From a virus: DNA of 60,418 bases. The DNA is taken from IMG/VR virus record IMGVR_UViG_3300025325_000023, positions 1 to 60,418 of that record, one strand, 5' to 3'. Positions 6,226 through 13,072 of this stretch are shown here, piece after piece (the first letter of the stretch is position 1; the number at the start of each line of letters is the position of its first letter). The position numbers and the translations under genes were made by a program. A model generated the notes under the pieces. It had not been told where the DNA came from. It was given only the letters and a program-made list of their open reading frames with translations, and did not search any database.

Positions 6226-8006
6226 ATTCGGATTTTCAGGATCAGTTTGTCCGGTGGCATGAGAATTTCGAGGAGGAAGTGTCTCCGAAATGGCCCTCGT
6301 TGGATAGAATCTGGGTAGGCGACTTCGAATTTTATCAGCCACCCGGCGCCCGTCAATCACCGCATTGTTGTGTCTTTCGTAACTTGGGGCGTGACATTGA
6401 GGTCAATGGGGTCCCCCACGGAATTCTCACCTCGGATGATATCTTTGTCTTTTACTACGCGCCGGCCGACCTCGGATGCTACCTAGCTCTTGAGGTCCCT
6501 CTTCCTCGATATGTGGTTGATCTGTATGCAGAATTCAGGAATCTTACCAACGGGGGGCGCAAAGATCGAGGGGAGGGGTTGTATGATGCCATGGACTATT
6601 ACCACATTCCTCACGCCACAAAAGAAAATAAAGCGGGGATGCACGACCTTGCTACGAAAGCCGCCCACTTATCTGACGAGGAAACGGCCCTCTTACTTAA
6701 GTATTGTGCTGATGACGTAAAGTGTACCAGCGCTCTGTTCGAGACTATGTTGCCATTGATGAATCTGCCGCAGGCCCTCCTCCGTGGGCGTTATACCAAA
6801 GCCGTGGCGAGAATGGAGGCCGTGGGAGTTCCTATAGATGCTCTGGGGTTGGGTGAGATTCGAGCTAGTCGCGTCTATTTGCAGCACAAGTTGATTGATC
6901 GTATTGATGACCAATACCATATCTATAATAAAGGTGTTTTCAAACAAAAAGCATTCACCACATGGGTTAATGATAATCAATTGCCATGGCCGAGGTTGAA
7001 AAGTGGGAAAGTGGCCTTGGACAAGGGAACATTCGATTATATGAGTGAAGCGTATCCGATTGTTGAGCCTATAGCCGAGTTACGTCAAACCTTGGGCACC
7101 ATTAGGAACGAGAGTCTGTCAGTAGGTCAGGATAATCGTAATCGGTGCATGTTATCCCCGTTTCGTTCACAGACGGGAAGAAACCAGCCGTCTAACTCTA
7201 AATTCATTTTCGGGCAAAGCGCCTGGATGCGACACTTGATTCGACCGGAACCGGGGCAGGCCCTGGCGTATTTGGATTGGGAGCAACAGGAGTTTGCTAT
7301 TGCGGCGGCTCTATCTAAAGATAGTCGTATGATGGAGTCTTACCTGTCCGGCGATCCGTATTTGTATTTTGCAAAGATTGCCTACAATCTACCTGAGACC
7401 GCCAAGAAGACAGACCCAGATGTGTCAGAGAAGCGGGATCGCTGTAAGCAGTGCATCTTGGCGGTTCAGTATGGCTTGGGGGTGCGGTCTTTGGCCAACA
7501 GGTTGGCTATTGAAGCTAAGGAGGCGGCCTATTTGATGTACCTTCATCGATCCACCTATCGAGACTACTGGCTGTGGTCTCAATGGGCTATTCGTTTTGG
7601 CCTTATGACCAAGAGTATTCATACTGTCTTTGGGTGGAATCTGACAGTGTCTAGGGGCACTGGGCTGCGGAGTGTTATGAACTTCCCAATGCAAGCCAAT
7701 GGGGCGGAAATGCTTCGTCTTGGGTGTTGTTATCTTACCGAAGAAGGAATTGATGTGTGTGCGCCGGTACACGATGCGGTATTGATCGCAGCCCCCCTCG
7801 ACCATATCTCCAGTACGGTGGTCAGGGCTCAACGCCTTATGGAACGGGCGAGCCTTGACGTACTGGAAAACCTGACCGTGCGCACCGAAGCTAAAATCAT
7901 ACGATATCCTGATACATACATACAGGCTAAAGGGCAAGGTACATGGGAAGAAGTACAGAAAATGCTGAAGGACAAGGAAAATGAAGATAACAAGAAAGCC
8001 AGGTAG
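6222..8006 (+). CDS. polA: family A DNA polymerase with 3'-5' exonuclease
   Basis: About 594 residues. The DEDD exonuclease begins with VGDFEF and ends with YCADDVKCTSALF. The polymerase carries motif A (AYLDWEQQEFAIAAAL), motif B (KQCILAVQYGLG) and motif C (CAPVHDAVLI), so the catalytic aspartates and the motif B lysine are present. The residue equivalent to E. coli Phe762 is Leu, a state reported for temperate or slow phages. The frame is open from an ATG at 6033 with an AGAGG site, but residues before about 60 look non-protein-like and overlap the HTH gene. TTG at 6222, overlapping that gene's stop as TTGA, is preferred. This is the likely phage replicase. Confidence 0.9.
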   Translation: MNSDFQDQFVRWHENFEEEVSPKWPSLDRIWVGDFEFYQPPGARQSPHCCVFRNLGRDIEVNGVPHGILTSDDIFVFYYAPADLGCYLALEVPLPRYVVDLYAEFRNLTNGGRKDRGEGLYDAMDYYHIPHATKENKAGMHDLATKAAHLSDEETALLLKYCADDVKCTSALFETMLPLMNLPQALLRGRYTKAVARMEAVGVPIDALGLGEIRASRVYLQHKLIDRIDDQYHIYNKGVFKQKAFTTWVNDNQLPWPRLKSGKVALDKGTFDYMSEAYPIVEPIAELRQTLGTIRNESLSVGQDNRNRCMLSPFRSQTGRNQPSNSKFIFGQSAWMRHLIRPEPGQALAYLDWEQQEFAIAAALSKDSRMMESYLSGDPYLYFAKIAYNLPETAKKTDPDVSEKRDRCKQCILAVQYGLGVRSLANRLAIEAKEAAYLMYLHRSTYRDYWLWSQWAIRFGLMTKSIHTVFGWNLTVSRGTGLRSVMNFPMQANGAEMLRLGCCYLTEEGIDVCAPVHDAVLIAAPLDHISSTVVRAQRLMERASLDVLENLTVRTEAKIIRYPDTYIQAKGQGTWEEVQKMLKDKENEDNKKAR

Positions 8007-8436
8007 GCCTGTCAACAAACGTGCAAACTGTCATCATCCGCTTTATGCTTCGTGGAGGTCTCATAGAGCTAGAGGTAACCTATTGACAACGACTTTCCGG
8101 GAGTTTTTAGACAGGGTGGCCCTCGCTGGCTGGCGCCCTGATGTTGGGTATCGGGTGTTTGTTGACCCCTTGACCGAAGAGATTACTGTCTATAAAGCCA
8201 TCCACGACTTTGCGGAGTATCGGTTGTGGATTCGTATGATGTCCGAGGGGTCGGTGGGTGGAAAGTCTACAGTGTGCGTTGCTTGGCACGATTTCTTTGA
8301 GTTTCGGGAATGGGTACTATCTTTTTATTTGGATGGAAAAATAGATTTTACCAACAAGTCGGTAAAGGTAGCCCGTCAAGACTCGTTGCGTTTTTTTAAC
8401 CCAGCTAACAGTTTCCTAACTTATGGTGTCCAATGA
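7981..8436 (+). CDS. hypothetical basic protein
   Basis: A 151-residue protein overlapping the polymerase end by 26 bp. The N-terminus (KITRKPGRPVNKR) has an AT-hook-like GRP. HPLYASWRSHRAR and a later CVAWHDFFEFREWV weakly recall phage proteins that accompany HNH or AP2 DNA-binding proteins, but no HNH is present. DNA binding is a guess. Confidence 0.5.
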   Translation: MKITRKPGRPVNKRANCHHPLYASWRSHRARGNLLTTTFREFLDRVALAGWRPDVGYRVFVDPLTEEITVYKAIHDFAEYRLWIRMMSEGSVGGKSTVCVAWHDFFEFREWVLSFYLDGKIDFTNKSVKVARQDSLRFFNPANSFLTYGVQ

Positions 8437-9179
8437 CTTATTTTGAGTGCCCGGAATTTTTTTCTCCAGAGGGGGTGGCATCTATCTTTGGCCCACTTCC
8501 TGGGGAGTTGCGGTGGCCAAAAACTCATAGTACCTTGGTTCGCAATCCCACGCTCAGTAAATATGCGCACCAACCTTTGTTAACTATGGGCCAAGAGTAT
8601 CACCTGTTTAGGAAATACAATTACTGTAAGTTTGCGGACAGGGACGAGGAAGTTATAGGGTTGCGAAATGAGCTTGTGAGGTATAATTATCGTCTGGTTA
8701 TCTCTTTATGGTCCAATTATAACCGGCGGGCGGAATTGTTTGATGATTACATACAGCGCGGGGTATTGACGTTGATACGTTGTGTGGATGGATTTGATTA
8801 CCGGAGAGGTTATAAGTTTGTGACCTATGCATACAAATCGCTGCGGTGTACCTTGACCGACCAAGATCGGGAAAATTGTAAGTATTATAGAAGATTTGAG
8901 GGATTATCGCAACTTACAGCTGGGTGGGTTGAGGATTATCGCGAAAATTGTCATAATACTAATAGGGACCCTGTGGTGATTTCCGCCATTTGTCGGGCTA
9001 TTAAGGCTTTGCCGGAGAGAATGCAGGAAACACTAAGGTTTAGGTTTTGGGAGGGGTTGACGTATTCCGAAATTGGTAGGCGGCGGGGGGTGACCAAGCA
9101 AGCGGCAGCATTGGCTGTAAAGTTCGCCATAAATCGAGTTGGCCGCAGCCCAGAAATGAAGAGAATAAGGGAGTGCTAA
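8433..9179 (+). CDS. sigma-70 family RNA polymerase sigma factor
   Basis: A 248-residue protein. Region 2 is seen in RNELVRYNYRLVISL, DDYIQRGVLTLIRCVDGFDY and YKFVTYAYKSLR. Region 4 is ALPERMQETLRFRFWEGL followed by the HTH SEIGRRRGVTKQAAAL. Such factors redirect host RNA polymerase to phage promoters. It overlaps its upstream neighbour (ATGA) and is followed at once by a second sigma-like gene. Which promoters it serves is unknown; the A/T-rich boxes seen in this window look like host sigma-70 sites. Confidence 0.85.
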   Translation: MTYFECPEFFSPEGVASIFGPLPGELRWPKTHSTLVRNPTLSKYAHQPLLTMGQEYHLFRKYNYCKFADRDEEVIGLRNELVRYNYRLVISLWSNYNRRAELFDDYIQRGVLTLIRCVDGFDYRRGYKFVTYAYKSLRCTLTDQDRENCKYYRRFEGLSQLTAGWVEDYRENCHNTNRDPVVISAICRAIKALPERMQETLRFRFWEGLTYSEIGRRRGVTKQAAALAVKFAINRVGRSPEMKRIREC

Positions 9180-9838
9180 TGACGGGTATGGACCCCCAGA
9201 TGTTTGAGCAATGGCGGCATTTGGTTGAGCATATTGTTGGGCATAATTTTGAGTGGGCATACCGGGCTGGGGCCGCGTCAGTTGACGGACGGCGAGTGTC
9301 TAGGTTGTTGGAGCGAGAGGATTTGCTGCAAGAAGGGCGTTTGGCGCTGCTGGAAGCGTGGCGAGACTATAAGACAGATCATATTAAACAGGCTAAGTTC
9401 ATAACGTATGCGTATACCTGTATTTATTGGACGGTGTTCAAATTTGTGTGTAATAATTTGTCTCCAGTTTCTATGCGAGGATGGCAAAAAGATTTTCATA
9501 GCTCTAATGCGGCCCATAGAGGCAGGTTCGTGGCGGCCTTGGCGTGCCATCTTTTTAGTGAAACTGACGGGGAGGACGCTGTGGTTCTCCAAGGAGAGTC
9601 CATTGTAGACTATCGAGAGAACGAGTTGTCAGATTTTGAAGATCACTGTTTGGAAAAATTGCGGGCCAATCTTCTAGAATGGGAAGTGGAGGCCCTGCTG
9701 TTGCGGTTTAACGGAAACACCTACTCTCATATTGGGCAATACCTTGAATGCTCAAGAGAGACTGCCAGGAAGATAGTGGGAAACATGCTTATTGAGGCGA
9801 AAATGGTATTAAAAGAGGAGAGCCATGACAAGTTCTAG
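9179..9838 (+). CDS. second sigma-factor-like protein
   Basis: A 219-residue protein with the same architecture as its neighbour: region 2 as EDLLQEGRLALLEAWRDY and AKFITYAYTCIYWTVFKF, and a C-terminal region 4-like HTH, TYSHIGQYLECSRETARKI. The ATG at 9179 shares a base with the preceding stop and follows AAGGGAG. The two are divergent paralogues or independent acquisitions. Two tandem sigma genes suggest staged transcription, or that one partners or opposes the other. Confidence 0.75.
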   Translation: MTGMDPQMFEQWRHLVEHIVGHNFEWAYRAGAASVDGRRVSRLLEREDLLQEGRLALLEAWRDYKTDHIKQAKFITYAYTCIYWTVFKFVCNNLSPVSMRGWQKDFHSSNAAHRGRFVAALACHLFSETDGEDAVVLQGESIVDYRENELSDFEDHCLEKLRANLLEWEVEALLLRFNGNTYSHIGQYLECSRETARKIVGNMLIEAKMVLKEESHDKF

Positions 9839-10043
9839 GCACGGCATCGCTAAACAGCGCAAAACGTTAGAGGTCTCTGTCCAAAGTTGGAACGCTTGGA
9901 AAGTAGCCGCTCAAGTATCAAACATCAGTATCTTAATGTTTATTACAACGGTATGTGACCACGCGGCCAAGCAGGTGATTGCAGCTTGGGAAGAGGAGAA
10001 TAACATTGTTGAACGTAACGGCGAGCGACTCATCGACATCTGA
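9825..10043 (+). CDS. small hypothetical protein
   Basis: A 72-residue protein overlapping the end of the second sigma gene. It is basic at the N-terminus, and the central part, VQSWNAWKVAAQVSNIS, reads like short phage helix proteins (ribbon-helix-helix size). Unknown function. Confidence 0.5.
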   Translation: MTSSRHGIAKQRKTLEVSVQSWNAWKVAAQVSNISILMFITTVCDHAAKQVIAAWEEENNIVERNGERLIDI

Positions 10044-10419
10044 TTATGCGTTGTCGAGGTCTGAGGTACAGTTAGACGTAAGTCATGTATATGAAATTAC
10101 GTTATTGCGCTTAATGTGGGAGGTGGTGTTGGTATTGATGCGAGCTACCAAGGCTGAGGAGGCAGCTTTGTTAAGTTTGTTTTTAACGTCCGCACACGAG
10201 GAAATGTTACGCTTTGGTATGGTGTTGGTCAATAGTGGCCGGTTTCCTAGTGCGAAGTCTGATAGTATTTTGGAAGCTGTCAGTGACATGTCTATTGGGG
10301 TCTCTCGGGTGTATAAGACACAACTAAAAACACCACTATTGACCCCTATGATTAAAACTTTTTTAGCGGAATTGGTCGAGAAGGGAAGTCGAGGGTCGGA
10401 TGCGCCACCCCCGTCATAA
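10006..10419 (+). CDS. hypothetical helical protein
   Basis: About 137 residues if started at TTG 10006, which follows GAGGAG by about 7 nt; the frame is also open from an ATG at 9979. It is mostly helical and hydrophobic in the middle (LLRLMWEVVLVLMRATKAEEAALLSLFL) without a clear membrane topology. No family is recognised. Confidence 0.45.
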   Translation: MLNVTASDSSTSDYALSRSEVQLDVSHVYEITLLRLMWEVVLVLMRATKAEEAALLSLFLTSAHEEMLRFGMVLVNSGRFPSAKSDSILEAVSDMSIGVSRVYKTQLKTPLLTPMIKTFLAELVEKGSRGSDAPPPS

Positions 10420-10684
10420 TATTGTATTCCGGGCCGGAAACTGCTTAATTGAGTGTTCGGTCGTTGCCAGCGTTGTCGCTTCGGCAGAAGAGGAGAAGGG
10501 TCCCTGGACGGTAACGGTGGGATTTTGTGGAAGTGACAGGACCATACAACTACGGGTGGGCGATAGGGAGGAGGCGGTGTGTATTTTGGCCAGCCTTGAG
10601 AGAGGCATGGTGGCATCCCAGACTGGTGATTGGCGCCTTCTTGAGGGTTACGGGGAGGACGAGGCAGGATCCCCGGCTGAGTGA
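10400..10684 (+). CDS. hypothetical protein
   Basis: A 94-residue protein overlapping the previous gene by 20 bp. Predicted beta-rich (GPWTVTVGFCGSDRTIQLRV). It ends 8 bp before the convergent integrase gene. Unknown function. Confidence 0.45.
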   Translation: MRHPRHNIVFRAGNCLIECSVVASVVASAEEEKGPWTVTVGFCGSDRTIQLRVGDREEAVCILASLERGMVASQTGDWRLLEGYGEDEAGSPAE

Positions 10685-10691
10685 GAAGAGG

Positions 10692-11264
10692 TTACCAGCG
10701 GACCGTTTGAATCGTCTTTACTAATGCTGGGTCGCCAATATGGTCAATGTATTTGCTCGTCACCGCGATGTTCGTGTGGCCAAGTTGGCGTTGTATGATC
10801 CGTAGGTCTACTCCGCTGTTTGCCAGGTGGAAGGCTGAGCTATGACGAAATTTGTGTGGGTGGACCCGCTTAGAAATGCCAGCCTTACGTGCGGCTGCTT
10901 TGACAGTACGGCGGACGGAAGAAGTGTCCATGCGCCCCCCTGTCCATGTGCAAAACAGCGTGTCTCCTTTTGGCCGCACCTTGTTCCACTCGATGATCTC
11001 CGCGAACACTTTTGGGTCAGCCCCTACTACCCTCCTCTTTCCACCCTTCCCGAGCACTATGGTTATAGTACCCGCAGCTTCGTTTATATCCCCAGGCCTT
11101 AGTGCCGTAAGTTCAGCACACCTTATGGCTGTCCTGTACATGACAAGTATCATGGTTCGGTTTCGAAGGCCCGTGTTATTTGGCGGGAATGTTCGCAAGA
11201 TACGATCCACTTCGTTTGTTGTAAGAACTTCAACATCGAATTTCTTGCCTTTGTTGTTACTCAC
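10692..11264 (-). CDS. tyrosine recombinase, catalytic domain only
   Basis: A 190-residue protein with the full catalytic set: Arg48 (TAIRCAEL), Lys73 or Lys76 (GKGGKRR), His137-x-x-Arg140 (HKFRH), His163 (LGHTN) and Tyr172 (YIDH). It is much shorter than the 300-400 residues of typical phage integrases and lacks the N-terminal core-binding and arm-binding domains. The start is GTG at 11264 with GGAG upstream. It is the only - strand gene between 1.7 kb and the right end. It may integrate the phage, or resolve genome dimers as short XerC-like phage recombinases do. The tRNA-like element 275 bp away could mark the attachment site. Confidence 0.9.
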   Translation of the reverse strand: MSNNKGKKFDVEVLTTNEVDRILRTFPPNNTGLRNRTMILVMYRTAIRCAELTALRPGDINEAAGTITIVLGKGGKRRVVGADPKVFAEIIEWNKVRPKGDTLFCTWTGGRMDTSSVRRTVKAAARKAGISKRVHPHKFRHSSAFHLANSGVDLRIIQRQLGHTNIAVTSKYIDHIGDPALVKTIQTVRW

Positions 11265-11345
11265 ATTGAGTCTCCGAAGTTAAGTGTACCACACTTTTTG
11301 GAGAAGTCCAGTAGGGTTATGATTTTTTATGTAAGGAGCGGAGTG

Positions 11346-11531
11346 ATGTTGATTTTGTATTGTGGCGATGATTAAATTTTGGTGTGCAGCAAGAAATCTG
11401 AGGATAGGTTGTTGAAGGTCTGGTTTAAGAAGGGAGAGCGAGATTTAGAGGATTATGAGCGATCGGAGCACAAAGGTGATATTGTAGAAATTGAAACCCG
11501 GTTTGCAGTCGATGGTTGTGTTGCAACTTAG
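11346..11531 (+). pseudogene. small gene interrupted by in-frame TAA
   Basis: An ATG at 11346 with AAGGAG 7 nt upstream starts MLILYCGDD, then a TAA at 11373. The same frame continues ILVCSKKSEDRLLKVWFKKG to a TAG at 11529-11531 with a plausible charged protein of about 50 more residues. The strong ribosome site with protein-like sequence on both sides suggests a nonsense-broken gene, or readthrough of TAA. A restart at GTG 11382 is also possible. Confidence 0.45.
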
Positions 11532-11538
11532 GGTATTC

Positions 11539-11609
11539 GCCCTGTTCGACTTCTGGGAGGTCATCAGCCCCGCAAGCTGATTAGGAGAGTTCGACTCTCT
11601 CACTGGGTG
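11539..11609 (+). tRNA. tRNA-like element, anticodon position CGC
   Basis: The fold has D-stem GACT/GGTC (11548-11551, 11559-11562), a perfect 5-bp anticodon stem TCAGC/GCTGA (11564-11568, 11576-11580) with a 7-base loop CCCGCAA, and T-stem GAGAG/CTCTC with a canonical TTCGACT loop. The acceptor GCCCTGT/ACTGGGT has one T-T mismatch. Position 33 is C rather than the near-universal T, there is no encoded CCA, and G3-U70 (alanine identity) is missing. It could be a degenerate tRNA-Ala(CGC) gene, or tRNA homology inside a phage attachment site beside the integrase. Confidence 0.5.
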
Positions 11610-11622
11610 TTGAGGTGGTAAT

Positions 11623-12570
11623 ATGTCAAGAGATGGTAAGCGTAGGTTTCTACTTAAGTGGGTTCGCAGCCGGTGCGAGAAGTCCAGTAATTGGGGTCGA
11701 TTCAAGATGAAATGGAAGGAATTAAACCTGGCCATGACGACCCATTATCCTAATGATGAGACCCGTAGGTGGAAAGCGTTTGCCGCCGCCACAGAATCTT
11801 TCCCCGAGACCGAACTTGCCGTCGGCCTGGCTTCTTGGAATGACCGCATCAACAATTATAAGGAGCAAGCACATGGCGACAAATTGGGGTTTGCGGCTGC
11901 TAAAATCGTGGAAAACCTTACGAACATTGATTTGTTACGCGCAACAAAAGAGGCCGAGGAGAATTCTGAAAGCATTGCACGGGAAGACAGGGAGGAGCGT
12001 CGACGACAACGAGAGCTGGATGTAGCGGAGAGACAGGCTGAGGCACGAACGAAAGAAGCGGAGGCTAAAATAGAGATAGCGAAGACGAAGACGGAAAGGA
12101 AAACGGAGATGAAGGAAGAGAAAGATCAAGACGTAGCAATAATCCCAGTTACGGTGTCCGACGATGGGCGCGTCAATATAGTTAGAGACATTGCATGGGT
12201 CTATAATCGTCTAAATGAGTTGGTAGTAACTTCGAATTTAGGTCTACGTGTCCTAAACTTAGCGGTGGTTTCCCAGGCTCCCAGTAACGGAGCGGTCACC
12301 CTGGCCAGTTACGCGCTCGCGGATGTGAAAGGGTTTTTTGAAAAATTCGTTGTAAAATTACTGCCTAGGGATGTTTCTGAATCAGAAGAGCTAGGGGGGA
12401 AGAAAGCTATGGAGGAGTCTTTGGACCCAAGCTTAAACGAACTAACTAAGTTTTTAGAACCGAAAGAAGTACCAAATCATGACGAAGGGGATGAAGGGGA
12501 TGAAGATAGAGCTGAAGACGAAGGTATGCACGAAATGCAAAAAGAGGAAGAAGAGGGGGGAATATTGTAA
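11623..12570 (+). CDS. coiled-coil protein in small-terminase position
   Basis: A 315-residue protein. A helical N-terminal region (to about 115) is followed by a long charged coiled coil (about 115-170; EAEAKIEIAKTKTERK), a globular part (about 175-250) and an acidic tail. GAGGTGG precedes the ATG. It lies two genes before the large terminase, where small terminase subunits often sit, but no DNA-binding motif is clear, so that role is only positional inference. Confidence 0.5.
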   Translation: MSRDGKRRFLLKWVRSRCEKSSNWGRFKMKWKELNLAMTTHYPNDETRRWKAFAAATESFPETELAVGLASWNDRINNYKEQAHGDKLGFAAAKIVENLTNIDLLRATKEAEENSESIAREDREERRRQRELDVAERQAEARTKEAEAKIEIAKTKTERKTEMKEEKDQDVAIIPVTVSDDGRVNIVRDIAWVYNRLNELVVTSNLGLRVLNLAVVSQAPSNGAVTLASYALADVKGFFEKFVVKLLPRDVSESEELGGKKAMEESLDPSLNELTKFLEPKEVPNHDEGDEGDEDRAEDEGMHEMQKEEEEGGIL

Positions 12571-13072
12571 AAATAAGACGTCTAGGGATGCCTTAGATTG
12601 GTGGTGCAAGGGGTGTCAAGCGGAGTATAGGAGGGCGTATTATGATCTAAATGGAGAGCAAGTGAGGTTAAGAAGCAGGGAGTTTTATAAAATCAACCGA
12701 GAGGAAAAGCAGGCCTACCAGCGGCGGTACAGAGAAGAAAACCTGGAAAAAGTGCGGGCCAGCCAACGGCGGTATAGAGAAGATAATCCTGAAAAAGTGC
12801 GGGCAACTTACTTAAAGTGTGTATATGGGTTGGATCTACTGCAATATAATAAATTGCTAGAGAAGCAAAATGGGGGGTGTGCTGTCTGTGGAGGGTCTGA
12901 AAAAATAGAAGTTGACCATTGTCATCAAACAGGAGTCGTCAGAGGGCTCCTTTGTACTAACTGCAATAAATCTCTGGGTGGATTCAAAGATTCCATACAA
13001 TCTCTACGTGCAGCTATACGATATTTACAAAACCCTCCCGCTCAGAAAGTGTTGAACAATGGACACGGGTAA
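12500..13072 (+). CDS. HNH endonuclease, endonuclease VII family
   Basis: About 190 residues. The N-terminus has a CTKC...CKGC zinc site. The middle carries two copies of YRREENLEKVRA-like basic repeats. The C-terminus is CAVCGG, VDHCHQTG, RGLLCTNC and NKSLGGF, matching recombination endonuclease VII (T4 gp49-like), which cleaves branched DNA such as Holliday junctions. HNH nucleases beside the terminase commonly assist packaging. An ATG at 12479 would give seven more residues and a 92-bp overlap; 12500 is preferred but not certain. Confidence 0.8.
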   Translation: MKIELKTKVCTKCKKRKKRGEYCKNKTSRDALDWWCKGCQAEYRRAYYDLNGEQVRLRSREFYKINREEKQAYQRRYREENLEKVRASQRRYREDNPEKVRATYLKCVYGLDLLQYNKLLEKQNGGCAVCGGSEKIEVDHCHQTGVVRGLLCTNCNKSLGGFKDSIQSLRAAIRYLQNPPAQKVLNNGHG

